Below, one piece after another: positions 17,334 through 25,398 of a stretch of DNA of 64,000 nucleotides; the stretch's first letter is position 1; the number at the start of each line of letters is the position of its first letter. Where the stretch lies: positions 248,001 through 312,000 of the forward strand of contig NZ_AUBE01000003.1 in the NCBI RefSeq assembly GCF_000429085.1, given 5' to 3'. The translations under genes were made by a program, and so were the position numbers. This DNA is from Streptomyces flavidovirens DSM 40150 (lineage in GTDB: Bacteria; Actinomycetota; Actinomycetes; Streptomycetales; Streptomycetaceae). The notes beneath the pieces were generated by a model. That model worked only from the letters and a program-made list of their open reading frames with translations. It ran no database searches and was not told where the DNA came from.

Positions 17334-18851
17334 ATGACGGAACGACCCCCGCAGCGCAAGCCCAACCGCCAGCTCGCCGCGCTCATCGCCGAAGCGGGAT
17401 TCTCCAACGCCGGCCTTGCCCGACGGGTGGACCAGCTCGGCCTGGAGCACGGACTGGATCTGCGGTACGACAAGACCTCGGTGACCCGCTGGCTGCGCGG
17501 CCAGCAGCCGCGCGGCACCACGCCGGCGCTGATCGCCGAGGTCTTCACCCGTCGCCTCGGACGGCGGCTGACCGCCCAGGACCTGGGGCTCGACGCCTGC
17601 GCGCCCGTCTACGCGGGGCTGGAATACGCCGCCACCCCGGAAGAGGCCGTGGACATCGTCAGCGGGCTGTGGCGCAAGGACGCCGGCAGCCACGCCGAAC
17701 TGCGCAAGATCGCCTTCACCCCGGCCGGGCTCGTCGTCCCGAGCCGGGACTGGCTGATCGGGCGGGCCGACGACCGGGTCGCCCGCGGTGACCCGCCGCT
17801 GATCGGTGTGGGTGCGGGTGTGGGTGTGGGTGTGGGTGCGGGTGCTGGTGGTGGTGCCGGTGCTGGTGCCGGGTCAGGGGTGCGGGTGCCCGCCCAGGGC
17901 CGGCCTTCCACCGTGCCCCGCCAGCGGCAGACCGACCGCGGCCCCGGACAACGCGTGTCGTCGGGGGACATCGCGGCGCTGCGCTCGGTCGGCGAGCTGT
18001 TCCGGACCCTGGACGACGCCTACGGCGGCGGGCACGCCCGGCAGGCCCTGGTGCGCTATCTGGAGCACGAGACGGAGCCGATGCTGCGGGGTACGTACGG
18101 GGAGGCGACGGGCCGGCGGCTCTTCGCGGCCGCCGCCGACCTGACCCGGCTGGCGGGCTGGACGTCGTACGACATCGCCGCGCACGGCCTCGCCCAGCGG
18201 TACTTCGTCCAGGCGCTGCGGCTGGCACAGGCGGCGGCCGACCGGCCGTACGGCTCGTACGTGCTGGCCACCATGAGCCGGCAGGCCGTCCATCTGGGGC
18301 ACGGCCGGGAGGCGGTGCAACTGGCGCGGGTCGCGCAGCAGGGCGTGGGGAGCACGGCGCCGGCCGTCGTGCAGGCGCTGCTGCACTCGGTCGAGGCGCG
18401 CGGGCACGGGGTGCTGGGTGAGGTCCGGGCGTGCACGGCCTCGCTCGTACGGGCGGAGCGGGCGATGGAGTCGGCGCGGCCGGGGGACGAGCTGCCGCAC
18501 TGGGCGCGCTTCTTCGACGAGGCGCAGCTTGCGGACGAGTTCGGGCACTGCCACCGGGACCTTCAGCAGTACCGGGCGGCGGCGCAGCACGCGGAGCGGT
18601 CGCTGCAGTTGCGGGCGCCCGGCTATGCGCGCAGCCGGCTGTTCTGCCGGGTGGTGCTGGCGACCGCGCGGCTGGGGCTGGGGGAGCTGGACCAGGCGTG
18701 TGCGCTGGGGGCGGAGTCGGCGCAGCAGGCTGCGGAGATGCGGTCGGCTCGGGCGCTGGAGTATGTACGGGACTTCGAGAAACGGCTCGAGCCGTATCGC
18801 GATGCGGCTGCGGTTCGCAATTACCGGGACCGGGTGGCGGCCCTGAGCTGA
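17334..18851 (+). CDS. NsdA-like helix-turn-helix/TPR regulator
   Basis: 505 aa from ATG 17334 (MTERPPQRKPNRQL); an in-frame ATG at 17286 is also possible. An N-terminal DNA-binding region (about 10-85) contains GFSNAGLARRVDQLG and TSVTRWLRGQQPRG. Residues about 157-183 are a Gly/Val/Ala-only linker from a hexamer repeat. The rest (about 210-500) is helical and TPR-like (FVQALRLAQAAADRPYGSYVLATMS). This matches the NsdA group of streptomycete regulators that repress sporulation and antibiotic production. Which paralogue it is cannot be told. It is divergent from lipB. Confidence 0.8.
   Translation: MTERPPQRKPNRQLAALIAEAGFSNAGLARRVDQLGLEHGLDLRYDKTSVTRWLRGQQPRGTTPALIAEVFTRRLGRRLTAQDLGLDACAPVYAGLEYAATPEEAVDIVSGLWRKDAGSHAELRKIAFTPAGLVVPSRDWLIGRADDRVARGDPPLIGVGAGVGVGVGAGAGGGAGAGAGSGVRVPAQGRPSTVPRQRQTDRGPGQRVSSGDIAALRSVGELFRTLDDAYGGGHARQALVRYLEHETEPMLRGTYGEATGRRLFAAAADLTRLAGWTSYDIAAHGLAQRYFVQALRLAQAAADRPYGSYVLATMSRQAVHLGHGREAVQLARVAQQGVGSTAPAVVQALLHSVEARGHGVLGEVRACTASLVRAERAMESARPGDELPHWARFFDEAQLADEFGHCHRDLQQYRAAAQHAERSLQLRAPGYARSRLFCRVVLATARLGLGELDQACALGAESAQQAAEMRSARALEYVRDFEKRLEPYRDAAAVRNYRDRVAALS
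17803..17886. repeat. GGTGTG/GGTGCG hexamer repeat inside the regulator gene
   Basis: A run of GGTGTGGGTGCG-type hexamers encodes a Gly/Val/Ala linker. A very similar tract recurs just after the stop codon, at 18866-18908. Confidence 0.85.
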
Positions 18852-19152
18852 GCCGGGCCCTGGCGGGCGTGGGGGGTGGGTGCGGGTGTGGGTGCGGGTG
18901 CGGGTGCCTGCGGCGCCTTTCCCCACCCCGCCCCTTCCCGGCTGTGACATTTGCGGCTCCGCCGCGTGGGGGGGCAAGCCCCCAGACCCCCGGACGCCCT
19001 TCGGGCGTGTCCTCAAACGCCGGACGGGCTGGATGCTGGGCGCATTCAGCCCCTCCGGCGTTTGAGGAGCGGGGTCTGGGCGGAGCCCCGCGCGCGGCGG
19101 GCCGCGCTGTGTCACAGGGGGAAGGGGCGGGGTGGGGCAAGGCCCGCAGGGG
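18852..19152. repeat. Full-length foldback repeat element and G-rich tract
   Basis: This 301-base gene-free space holds a GGGTGTGGGTGC-type tract (18866-18908) and a foldback element (18921-19137). The outer arms are CCCCACCCCGCCCCTTCCCG plus TGTGACA at the left and their near-complement (TGTCACA, then a GGAAGGGGCGGGG stretch) at the right. Inside, CCTCAAACGCCGGACGGGCTG (blocks) faces CAGCCCCTCCGGCGTTTGAGG. It separates two converging genes and could act as a terminator for both. Related copies occur elsewhere in the window. No transposase is present. Confidence 0.75.
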
Positions 19153-20472
19153 TTACGCGGCCTCGCGTGCTGTTCCGGTTGCGTAACCGGGGTGGATGCC
19201 GAAGTCCAGGAGGATCTCGTGCGCGGCCCGGCGGCCCGAGTGGAGCGCGCCCTGGACCGTGCTCGTCCCACGGTGGTCGCCGCACACGTACAGACCCGAG
19301 AGGAGCCGTACGGGACGGCGCAGGTCGTGCGGCGCCGGCATGGCCGGGACCGCTTCCCGGTCGTGGTGGACCGCGAGGAGCTCCCAGTCGTCGGTGGGTA
19401 CGCCGTAGAGCCTGGCCAGGTGGGCGCGTACCGCGCGGTCGGGGCCCGGCGGGGGCGTGCCGAGGACGGTGGAGGAGATCAGCGTCCGGCCGCGTGGCGC
19501 GCGCGACGGGTCGACCGCGCTGAGCACGGCGGTGTGCGAGACCGGGCCGCCGCGGTCGGCGTCGAGCAGCAGGGCGGGGTCCGTGAGCGGGGAGGTGGGC
19601 GCGGCGTGGTGCAGGACGGTCACCTGGTGGAAGGGCGGCACCCGCAGTCCTGGCAGCAGGCCGGCCGCAGCCCTTGCGCCGGTGGCCAGCAGCAGGGAGC
19701 GGCAGCCGAATTCGCCGTGTTCCTCGGTGGCGACCGAGGTGGTGCAAGTGGCGGTCACCCGTACTCCGGTACGCACCGTTCCCGGCGGCAGCGTGGCCGC
19801 CAGCAGCTCGGGCAGCGCGGAGGCGCCGCCTTCGGGCACGCACAGCCTGCCGCGAGCGAAGCCGCGCAGCGCCAGATCGGCGCACCGGCTGGAGGTGCTG
19901 AGCTCCGGGTCGCTGAGCAGTGCCGAGAGCAGCGGGCGCAGGAAACCGTCGACCGTACGAGGCGGCAGTCCGCGCCCGGACAGGGCTTCGGCGGCGGGCC
20001 GTTCGGGGCGGGCCATCAGCCGCTGCACCGGTGTGGCCGCCAACCGCCCGAGGGCCGCGGCGAGCCGGGCCTGGTCGAGCGCGCCCCCGAACGGCGGGCG
20101 GAAGGAGCCCGGCCGGGGAGCCCCTGCCAGGGCGCGCGCGGCGCTCAGCGCGCCCCGCGCGCTCCCGGCCTCCCCCGCGCGGTAGTGCCGGCCCTCGCTG
20201 TGCACGAGGACGCCGGGCGAGAAGGTGCGCAGTGCCAGCCCTTCGAGACCCGGCGTGCGCAGCAGTTCCGGATACGCGGTGCTGAGGACCTGGCCGATGC
20301 GGTCGAGCCGGAAGCCGTCGACCTCCTCGGTGGCCATCCTCCCGCCGACGCGAGGGGCTGCCTCCAGGACGCGCACGGTTACTCCGGCGCTGGTCAGTTG
20401 ATGGGCGGCGGAGAGACCGGCGACCCCGGCCCCCACTATGACGACGTCCGCGTGGTGTGCGGTGGTGAGCAC
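19153..20472 (-). CDS. FAD-dependent amine/protoporphyrinogen oxidase-like protein
   Basis: 439 aa from GTG 20472, preceded by GGGGAGG; the frame is open to 20619. The FAD-binding Rossmann motif is VVIVGAGVAGLSAAHQL, followed by the GG doublet region PRVGGRMAT. The C-terminus has the flavin motif GLYVCGDHRGTSTVQGALHSGRRAA. The fold is that of the NAD(P)/FAD amine oxidase and protoporphyrinogen oxidase superfamily; the substrate is not deducible. It converges with the NsdA-like regulator across the foldback element and lies 208 bases downstream of the TIGR01777 gene on the same strand. An 11-base direct repeat upstream suggests its own regulated promoter. Confidence 0.8.
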   Translation of the reverse strand: MLTTAHHADVVIVGAGVAGLSAAHQLTSAGVTVRVLEAAPRVGGRMATEEVDGFRLDRIGQVLSTAYPELLRTPGLEGLALRTFSPGVLVHSEGRHYRAGEAGSARGALSAARALAGAPRPGSFRPPFGGALDQARLAAALGRLAATPVQRLMARPERPAAEALSGRGLPPRTVDGFLRPLLSALLSDPELSTSSRCADLALRGFARGRLCVPEGGASALPELLAATLPPGTVRTGVRVTATCTTSVATEEHGEFGCRSLLLATGARAAAGLLPGLRVPPFHQVTVLHHAAPTSPLTDPALLLDADRGGPVSHTAVLSAVDPSRAPRGRTLISSTVLGTPPPGPDRAVRAHLARLYGVPTDDWELLAVHHDREAVPAMPAPHDLRRPVRLLSGLYVCGDHRGTSTVQGALHSGRRAAHEILLDFGIHPGYATGTAREAA

Positions 20473-20600
20473 GTGCCCCTCCCCGAGGTCGGCGCGACTG
20501 TGGGGGTCTCTTGCCCTCAACAGGTTCACGGAATGCCCGAGTTCGGGTTGCAGCGTAGAAGCGGATGTGGGCGGGCACAGTCGCGCACCGACCGGGGCAT

Positions 20601-20663
20601 CGGAGCACAACCGGAGCACAACGGTCGTACGACGGACAGAAATCGATCAGAATCGGTCAATCG
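20601..20663 (-). promoter_or_regulatory. Candidate control region of the FAD oxidoreductase gene
   Basis: CGGAGCACAAC is perfectly duplicated in tandem (20601-20611, 20612-20622). Three AATCG words follow at 20641, 20651 and 20659. The region is upstream of the GTG at 20472 on the minus strand. The binding protein is unknown. Confidence 0.4.
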
Positions 20664-20680
20664 GTTTCATGTGGTCCTGG

Positions 20681-21577
20681 TCAGCAGCGCAGCGCCGCCC
20701 GCAGTGTGTCCTCGATCTCCGGGAACGCGAACGAGAAGCCCGACTCCTCCAACTGCCGCGGCAGCACCCGCTGGCTGCCCAGCACGTCCGAGGAGAACTC
20801 GCCCAGCGCGAGCCGCAGCGCCGGCGCGGGGACCGTGAGGAACGTCGGCCGCTTCAGGACCCGCCCCATCGCCTCCGTGAGCTCACGGTTCGTCACCGGC
20901 CGCGGCGCCGTGAGGTTCACGGGACCCGAGAGCGACTCGGTGTCGATCAGGTGGCGCAGCGCCGCGATCTGGTCGTGCATCGCGATGTAGCTCTGGTACT
21001 GGCGGCCGGACCCCAGCCGCCCGCCGAGCCCCGCCCTGAAGAGAGGGAAGAGCCTTCTTCCCCAGGCCCCGCCCTCGCCTGCCACCACGAGTCCCGTACG
21101 GGCGAACACCGTCCGTACGCCCGCTTCCCGCGCCGGAGCGGCGGCCTCCTCCCACTCCACACACACGGACGGCAGGAAACCGTCGCCGGGCGGCGCTTCC
21201 TCGTCCACCGCGCGTTCCCCGGTGTCGCCGTAGAAGCCGATCGCCGAACCGCACACGAGAACCTTCGGCGGCGCGTCCAGGGAAGCGACGGCTTCGGCGA
21301 TCGCGGCCGTACCGAGGACCCTGCTCTCGCGGATCTCCTTCTTGTACGTCTCGGTCCAGCGGTGGTCACCGACGCCCGCCCCCGCGAGGTGGACGACCGC
21401 CTCGCACCCGGCGAGCCCGCCCGCATCGACGTACTGCCGCTTCGGATCCCACGTCACCTCCTCCCGGCCGCTCGCGGCGCGCCGCACGAGGCGCACCACC
21501 TCGTGTCCGTCCGCGCGCAGCGAGCGCACGAGCGCCGTACCGATGAGACCGGTCGAGCCGGTGACCGCGATCCGCAT
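20681..21577 (-). CDS. TIGR01777-family epimerase/SDR39U1-like protein
   Basis: 298 aa from ATG 21577 (MRIAVTGSTGLIGTAL); two further ATGs lie just upstream. Rossmann fold with the extended-SDR TGxxGxxG motif, a YKKEIRESRVLGTAAIAEA segment, VCGSAIGFYGDTGERAVDE, and the C-terminal DUF1731 domain (PAPALRLALGEFSSDVLGSQRVLPRQL). This matches TIGR01777, whose human member is SDR39U1. NADP binding is expected; the substrate is unknown in all members. It is divergent from a GNAT gene, with 56 bases between starts. Confidence 0.92.
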   Translation of the reverse strand: MRIAVTGSTGLIGTALVRSLRADGHEVVRLVRRAASGREEVTWDPKRQYVDAGGLAGCEAVVHLAGAGVGDHRWTETYKKEIRESRVLGTAAIAEAVASLDAPPKVLVCGSAIGFYGDTGERAVDEEAPPGDGFLPSVCVEWEEAAAPAREAGVRTVFARTGLVVAGEGGAWGRRLFPLFRAGLGGRLGSGRQYQSYIAMHDQIAALRHLIDTESLSGPVNLTAPRPVTNRELTEAMGRVLKRPTFLTVPAPALRLALGEFSSDVLGSQRVLPRQLEESGFSFAFPEIEDTLRAALRC

Positions 21578-21633
21578 GCCCCCCATCCTGCCCCGCATTC
21601 CCGCTCGCGGTGACCGGATGGCACAGTGGCAGC

Positions 21634-22161
21634 ATGCCGGAGCCCACCACCGCGCCCGTGATACGTCCCGCCACGGCGGCCGACGAAAAGGAGCTGGCCG
21701 AGCTCGACCGGGAGACCTGGTCGCCGGTGCACTCCGTACAGCCGAGGCCGCAGCCGCCGTACGGTCCGTTCTTCGACGAAGGGCACCGGCCCGAGGACAT
21801 CCTGGTGGCCGAGCTGGACGGAGCGATCGCCGGGTACATCCGGATCGTCCCGCCCACCCCGCTCCCCAGCAACGCGCACGTCCGGCAGATCCAGGGCCTG
21901 GCCGTGGCGGAACGGGCGCGCGGACGCGGGATCGGGCGCGCGCTGCTGCGCGCGTCCTTCGACGCGGCGCGCGGGCAGGGCGCCGTGCGCATGACGCTGC
22001 GGGTGCTTGGTCACAACGTGCCCGCGCGTGCGCTGTACGAGGCCGAGGGGTTCGTCGTCGAGGGTGTGCTGCCGGGCGAGTTCCACCTTCATGGCAGGTA
22101 CGTCGACGACGTGTTCATGGGGCGTGTGCTGAGGGGCGTGCGGCAACTCCCTGAGTCATAG
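21634..22161 (+). CDS. GNAT family N-acetyltransferase
   Basis: 175 aa from ATG 21634; a GTG-type start at 21610 would add eight residues. The acetyl-CoA binding motif A is clear: IQGLAVAERARGRGIGRALLRASFDAAR (about 95-122), followed by motif B, VLGHNVPARALYEAEGFVVEG. The first 90 residues contain a strand-helix start and a Pro-rich loop. Members acetylate amines on small molecules or protein N-termini; the substrate is unknown. It is followed, after 75 bases, by a phosphatase gene on the same strand. Confidence 0.87.
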   Translation: MPEPTTAPVIRPATAADEKELAELDRETWSPVHSVQPRPQPPYGPFFDEGHRPEDILVAELDGAIAGYIRIVPPTPLPSNAHVRQIQGLAVAERARGRGIGRALLRASFDAARGQGAVRMTLRVLGHNVPARALYEAEGFVVEGVLPGEFHLHGRYVDDVFMGRVLRGVRQLPES

Positions 22162-22236
22162 TGGGAGGGGTATGAAGAAGCTCCGTATGCCGCCCACGTC
22201 AGCGACCCGCGCGATGAGCCGCGGGCCCTTCGTCCG

Positions 22237-23385
22237 ATGAGTTCGGCGCGGGCCAGGGGTGCGGAAGAGGCTCCCGGCTGGCTCCACGGCACGCCGCAGC
22301 CGCGCTGGCTCAGGGCCCTGCCCGCCGTGATCCTCGCCGCCCTCACCTTCGCTCAGATCGTCACGCCGCAGACCCTCCAGCTCGGCTACTTCGTCGTCGC
22401 CGTGACACCCGTCGCGGCCCTCGCCTACGGCCCGCTGAGCGTCGCGGTGCTCGGCAGCCTCACCCTCCTGACGCTGAGCCTGCCGTACGGCCGCCGGATC
22501 TGGGACGTCGAGACCCCGGACCTCCTCGCGGTGGTGGTCGTCGTCGTGCTCAGTGTGGTCATCGCGTGGGTACGCACGCGACGCGAGCAGCAGTTGGTGA
22601 CGGTCCGCACGGTGGCGGAGGCCGCCCAGCTCGCCGTGCTGCCGCCGCTGCCCGCCGCCGTCGGCCGGGTGCGGTGCGCGGGGCTGTACCGGTCCGCGCA
22701 GCGCGGGCTGCTGGTGGGCGGGGACCTGTACGACGTACGCGAGGGTCCCCACGGCGTACGGGCACTGGTCGCCGACGTACAGGGGCACGGTCTGGAGGCC
22801 GTCGCGACGGTCGCCGCGCTGCTGGGCGCCTTCCGCGAAGCCGTGCTGGACGAGGAGGACCTGGCGCGGGTCGCCGCGCGGCTCGACCGGCGGCTGGTCG
22901 TCGACTCCCTCGCCGACGAGCACGCGGAGCTCTTCGCCACCGCCGTGGTGCTGGAGTTCCCGCCGGGCGAAGCCGTCGTACGGGTGGTGAGCTGCGGCCA
23001 CCCGCCGCCACTTCTGCTGCGGGGCGGGAACACGCACGAGATCGCCGTGGACCCGGCGCCGCCGCTGGGGCTCGGCCTGGCCGGGGCGGTCCCGGTCGCG
23101 GTGGCCTCCGTACCGCTGGAGAGCGGGGACCGGATCCTGGCCCACACGGACGGGGTGACAGAGGCGCGGGACGCGGCGGGCGACTTCTACCCGCTCGCAC
23201 AGCGGCTGTCCGCGCTGGCCGCTTCGGTCCCGCAGGAGGACCTGATGGCCCTCAACGAGGCCGTACGCGAGGACCTCGTCCGCTTCGCGGGCAAGGCGGA
23301 GAACGTGCACGACGACGTGGCCCTGCTCGCGCTCGGGCCCGGAGAGGTCAGTGACCGGGAGCCGGCAGCCGCATCCCGCCCATGA
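22237..23385 (+). CDS. SpoIIE-family PP2C serine phosphatase, membrane-bound
   Basis: 382 aa. Three to four N-terminal membrane helices (about residues 28-125: LPAVILAALTFAQIVTP, LGYFVVAVTPVAAL, AVLGSLTLLTL, LLAVVVVVVLSVVIAW) lead into a SpoIIE/PP2C domain (about 150-370). Metal-binding Asp residues are in VGGDLYDV and LVADVQGHG, with the later ILAHTDGVTEARD and VHDDVALLAL. Such phosphatases act on anti-sigma-factor antagonists in streptomycete stress and sporulation pathways. No anti-sigma gene is nearby, so its partner is unknown. Its 3' end converges with the DUF4240 gene. Confidence 0.9.
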   Translation: MSSARARGAEEAPGWLHGTPQPRWLRALPAVILAALTFAQIVTPQTLQLGYFVVAVTPVAALAYGPLSVAVLGSLTLLTLSLPYGRRIWDVETPDLLAVVVVVVLSVVIAWVRTRREQQLVTVRTVAEAAQLAVLPPLPAAVGRVRCAGLYRSAQRGLLVGGDLYDVREGPHGVRALVADVQGHGLEAVATVAALLGAFREAVLDEEDLARVAARLDRRLVVDSLADEHAELFATAVVLEFPPGEAVVRVVSCGHPPPLLLRGGNTHEIAVDPAPPLGLGLAGAVPVAVASVPLESGDRILAHTDGVTEARDAAGDFYPLAQRLSALAASVPQEDLMALNEAVREDLVRFAGKAENVHDDVALLALGPGEVSDREPAAASRP

Positions 23386-23450
23386 GTGCGTTCAGGCAGC
23401 GCGCGGCGGTTCGGCGGGGGAGCCGGGGCCGGAGATGGCGGCGCCGCGGG

Positions 23451-23969
23451 TCACTTGCCGAAGCGCTCCCACAGCCGGGGGAAGCGGTCGGCCAGGGCTG
23501 CTTCGTCCTCCAGGTCGAACGTCGTGCCCTCCGGCTCCGGGGCCTGCGCCGGGACCCCCAGGTCCGGAGTGACCCCGCCGGTGAGCTGTTCGTACGCCTC
23601 GTCCGCCGCGTACCCCAGCTCCTCGCCGTCGCCGTCGACCTCCTCGTCGAACTCGTCGAGGAGGTCGGCCAGATTGTCCGGGTCGTGCAGCGCGCCCTCG
23701 AAGACCTCCCGGCCCTGGCCGATCAGCCAGCAGCGGAAGAAGTCGAACGCGTCATCGCTCGCACCGCCGAGCAGCACGGCCGCCGCGCCCCACAAGTCCC
23801 AGCGGTACGCGCGGTTGTAGCGGACCTCGAAGTGTCTGGCGAAGTCGAGCACGGACTCGGGGTCGAGCTGGAGCAACGCGTCGACCAGCAGGTCCGCGTG
23901 ATCCTCGGGGTCGCCCTCGGCGGCCTCACGGGTGTGGTCGATGATCTCCCAGAATTCCGTCTCGTCCAT
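23451..23969 (-). CDS. DUF4240 domain protein
   Basis: 172 aa from ATG 23969; a GTG lies immediately before it. It is strongly acidic. DUF4240 is recognised from the start MDETEFWEIIDHTREAA, LLVDALLQLDPESVLDFARHFEV and WDLWGAAAVLLGGASDDAFDFFRCWLIGQGREVFE. The function of DUF4240 is unknown; these proteins resemble WGR- or immunity-type partners in some genomes, but no toxin gene is adjacent here. It is divergent from the SDR gene, with a strong hairpin in the shared space. Confidence 0.85.
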   Translation of the reverse strand: MDETEFWEIIDHTREAAEGDPEDHADLLVDALLQLDPESVLDFARHFEVRYNRAYRWDLWGAAAVLLGGASDDAFDFFRCWLIGQGREVFEGALHDPDNLADLLDEFDEEVDGDGEELGYAADEAYEQLTGGVTPDLGVPAQAPEPEGTTFDLEDEAALADRFPRLWERFGK

Positions 23970-24030
23970 CACGGGACAAGCATCGGCCTTGCCGCAGGCC
24001 CACGCACGCGGAGTACCCCGGATGCGGCTG

Positions 24031-24071
24031 TGTCGTTACGGGGCGCGCTACGCGCCCCGTAAAACACGACA
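24031..24071. promoter_or_regulatory. Strong hairpin in the DUF4240-SDR divergent region
   Basis: TTACGGGGCGCG (24036-24047) and CGCGCCCCGTAA (24051-24062) form a perfect 12-bp stem with a CTA loop. Outer arms TGTCGT (24031-24036) and ACGACA (24066-24071) extend it. It lies 61-101 bases before the SDR ATG and may be a leader hairpin or terminator. Confidence 0.6.
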
Positions 24072-24131
24072 GGAGGTGTCGGCTTTGGGTGCCAGTGTCG
24101 TGTCGTACGGCACACGAGGTGAGGAGCAGGT

Positions 24132-25058
24132 ATGAGCGAGCAGGACGCACCACTCAAAGGCAGGATCGCGCTGGTGGCCGGGGCCACCAGGGGCGCGGGG
24201 CGGGCGATCGCCGTGCAGCTTGGCGCGGCCGGAGCGACCGTGTACGTCACCGGGCGCACCACCCGTGAGCGGGTCAGCGAGGTCGGGCGGCCCGGCGAGA
24301 CCATCGAGCAGACGGCCGAAATCATCAACGACGCGGGCGGCGAAGCCATCGCCGTACCCACCGATCACCTCCAAGAGGACCAGGTCAGGGCGCTTGTCGA
24401 GCGGATCGACCGGGAGCACGGCCGGCTGGACATCCTGGTCAACAGCCTCTGGGGCGGTGACCACCTGCTCGAATTCGGCAAGAAGATGTGGGACATCGAG
24501 CTCTCGCGCGGACTGCGGATGCTGGAGCTCGGCGTGAAGACCCACGCCATCACCCTCAGCTTCGCGCTCCCCCTGCTGGTGCGGAACCGTGGCGGACTGG
24601 TGGTGGAAATGACCGACGGGACGGACGAGTACAACCGAACCCGCTTCCGGGAGAACTTCTACTTCGACCTCGCCAAGAACGCGCCGATCCGCATCGCGTT
24701 CAACCTCGCCCACGACCTGAAGGACGTGGGCTGCACGGCGGTCGCCGTCACTCCGGGCTTCCTCCGCTCGGAGGAGATGCTGGACGCCTTCGGCGTCACC
24801 GAGGAGAACTGGCGCGACGCGATCGCCAAGGTCCCCGACTTCGTGATCGCCGAGTCGCCGGTGTACGTCGGCCGGGCGGTCGCGGCCATCGCCGCCGACC
24901 CCGGGCGGGCGCGCTGGAACGGGCAGTCGCTGTCCAGCGGACAGCTCGCGAAGGAGTACGGCTTCACGGACACGGACGGCAGCCGGCCGGACGCCTGGCC
25001 GTACATCATGGAGGTTTCACAGGGCGGCAAGGACGCCCCGGCGAGCGACTACCGGTAG
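24132..25058 (+). CDS. SDR family oxidoreductase
   Basis: 308 aa; ATG 24132 preceded by GAGGAG. Rossmann motif VAGATRGAGRAIAVQL (about 14-29), then VTGRT, the DILVNSLWG segment and VVEMTDGTDEYNR. The catalytic-helix segment reads NFYFDLAKNAPIRIAFNLAHDL: the Lys is present, but the residue four before it is Phe and the Tyr is one position earlier, an unusual arrangement for SDRs. The C-terminal region is extended, as in the DHRS1-like group. Substrate unknown. The closest neighbours do not suggest a pathway. Confidence 0.88.
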   Translation: MSEQDAPLKGRIALVAGATRGAGRAIAVQLGAAGATVYVTGRTTRERVSEVGRPGETIEQTAEIINDAGGEAIAVPTDHLQEDQVRALVERIDREHGRLDILVNSLWGGDHLLEFGKKMWDIELSRGLRMLELGVKTHAITLSFALPLLVRNRGGLVVEMTDGTDEYNRTRFRENFYFDLAKNAPIRIAFNLAHDLKDVGCTAVAVTPGFLRSEEMLDAFGVTEENWRDAIAKVPDFVIAESPVYVGRAVAAIAADPGRARWNGQSLSSGQLAKEYGFTDTDGSRPDAWPYIMEVSQGGKDAPASDYR

Positions 25059-25101
25059 CCCCCCGGCGCCCCCGCCTGGCTGCCGGCCTGGACGCACTCG
25101 G

Positions 25102-25398
25102 CTAGAGGGCGACGAGCTTCTCGAAAAGGAACTCGTGCTTCAGGAACGACACGTCGTACTCATGCCCCGGACAGGGCGGGATGAGCTGGGCCGCCTGGAT
25201 CAGGCGCCAGCCGTCCCGCAGTGCGGCGACGCCCGACTGGTACGGAGGCTCGTCGCTGTCACCGGTGGTGGGTGAGGTGCGGCCCGTGCCGTCGTACACG
25301 GGCCAGCCGACGACCGGTGAGTCGAGCCCGGAAGTCTCCAGGTAAAGCACGAGGACCTGCTGTCGCAGGTCGGCGGCCGGGTTGTGGGCGGCGGTCAC
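25102..25398 (-). CDS. Hypothetical protein coupled to PhyH-like dioxygenase
   Basis: 98 aa. The GTG at 25396-25398 overlaps the TGA of the upstream dioxygenase gene as GTGA, which fixes the start and implies translational coupling. The sequence begins TAAHNPAADLRQQVLVLYLETSG and ends GHEYDVSFLKHEFLFEKLV; it has one Cys and is predicted mostly helical. No named family is recognised. Tight coupling suggests it works with the Fe(II) dioxygenase, perhaps as a small subunit or carrier, but that is inference. Confidence 0.7.
   Translation of the reverse strand: MTAAHNPAADLRQQVLVLYLETSGLDSPVVGWPVYDGTGRTSPTTGDSDEPPYQSGVAALRDGWRLIQAAQLIPPCPGHEYDVSFLKHEFLFEKLVAL

Noticed and set aside
18866..19137. 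Possible insertion sequence at the inverted repeats.
   Set aside because: No transposase frame and no clear target duplication; at most a non-autonomous element.
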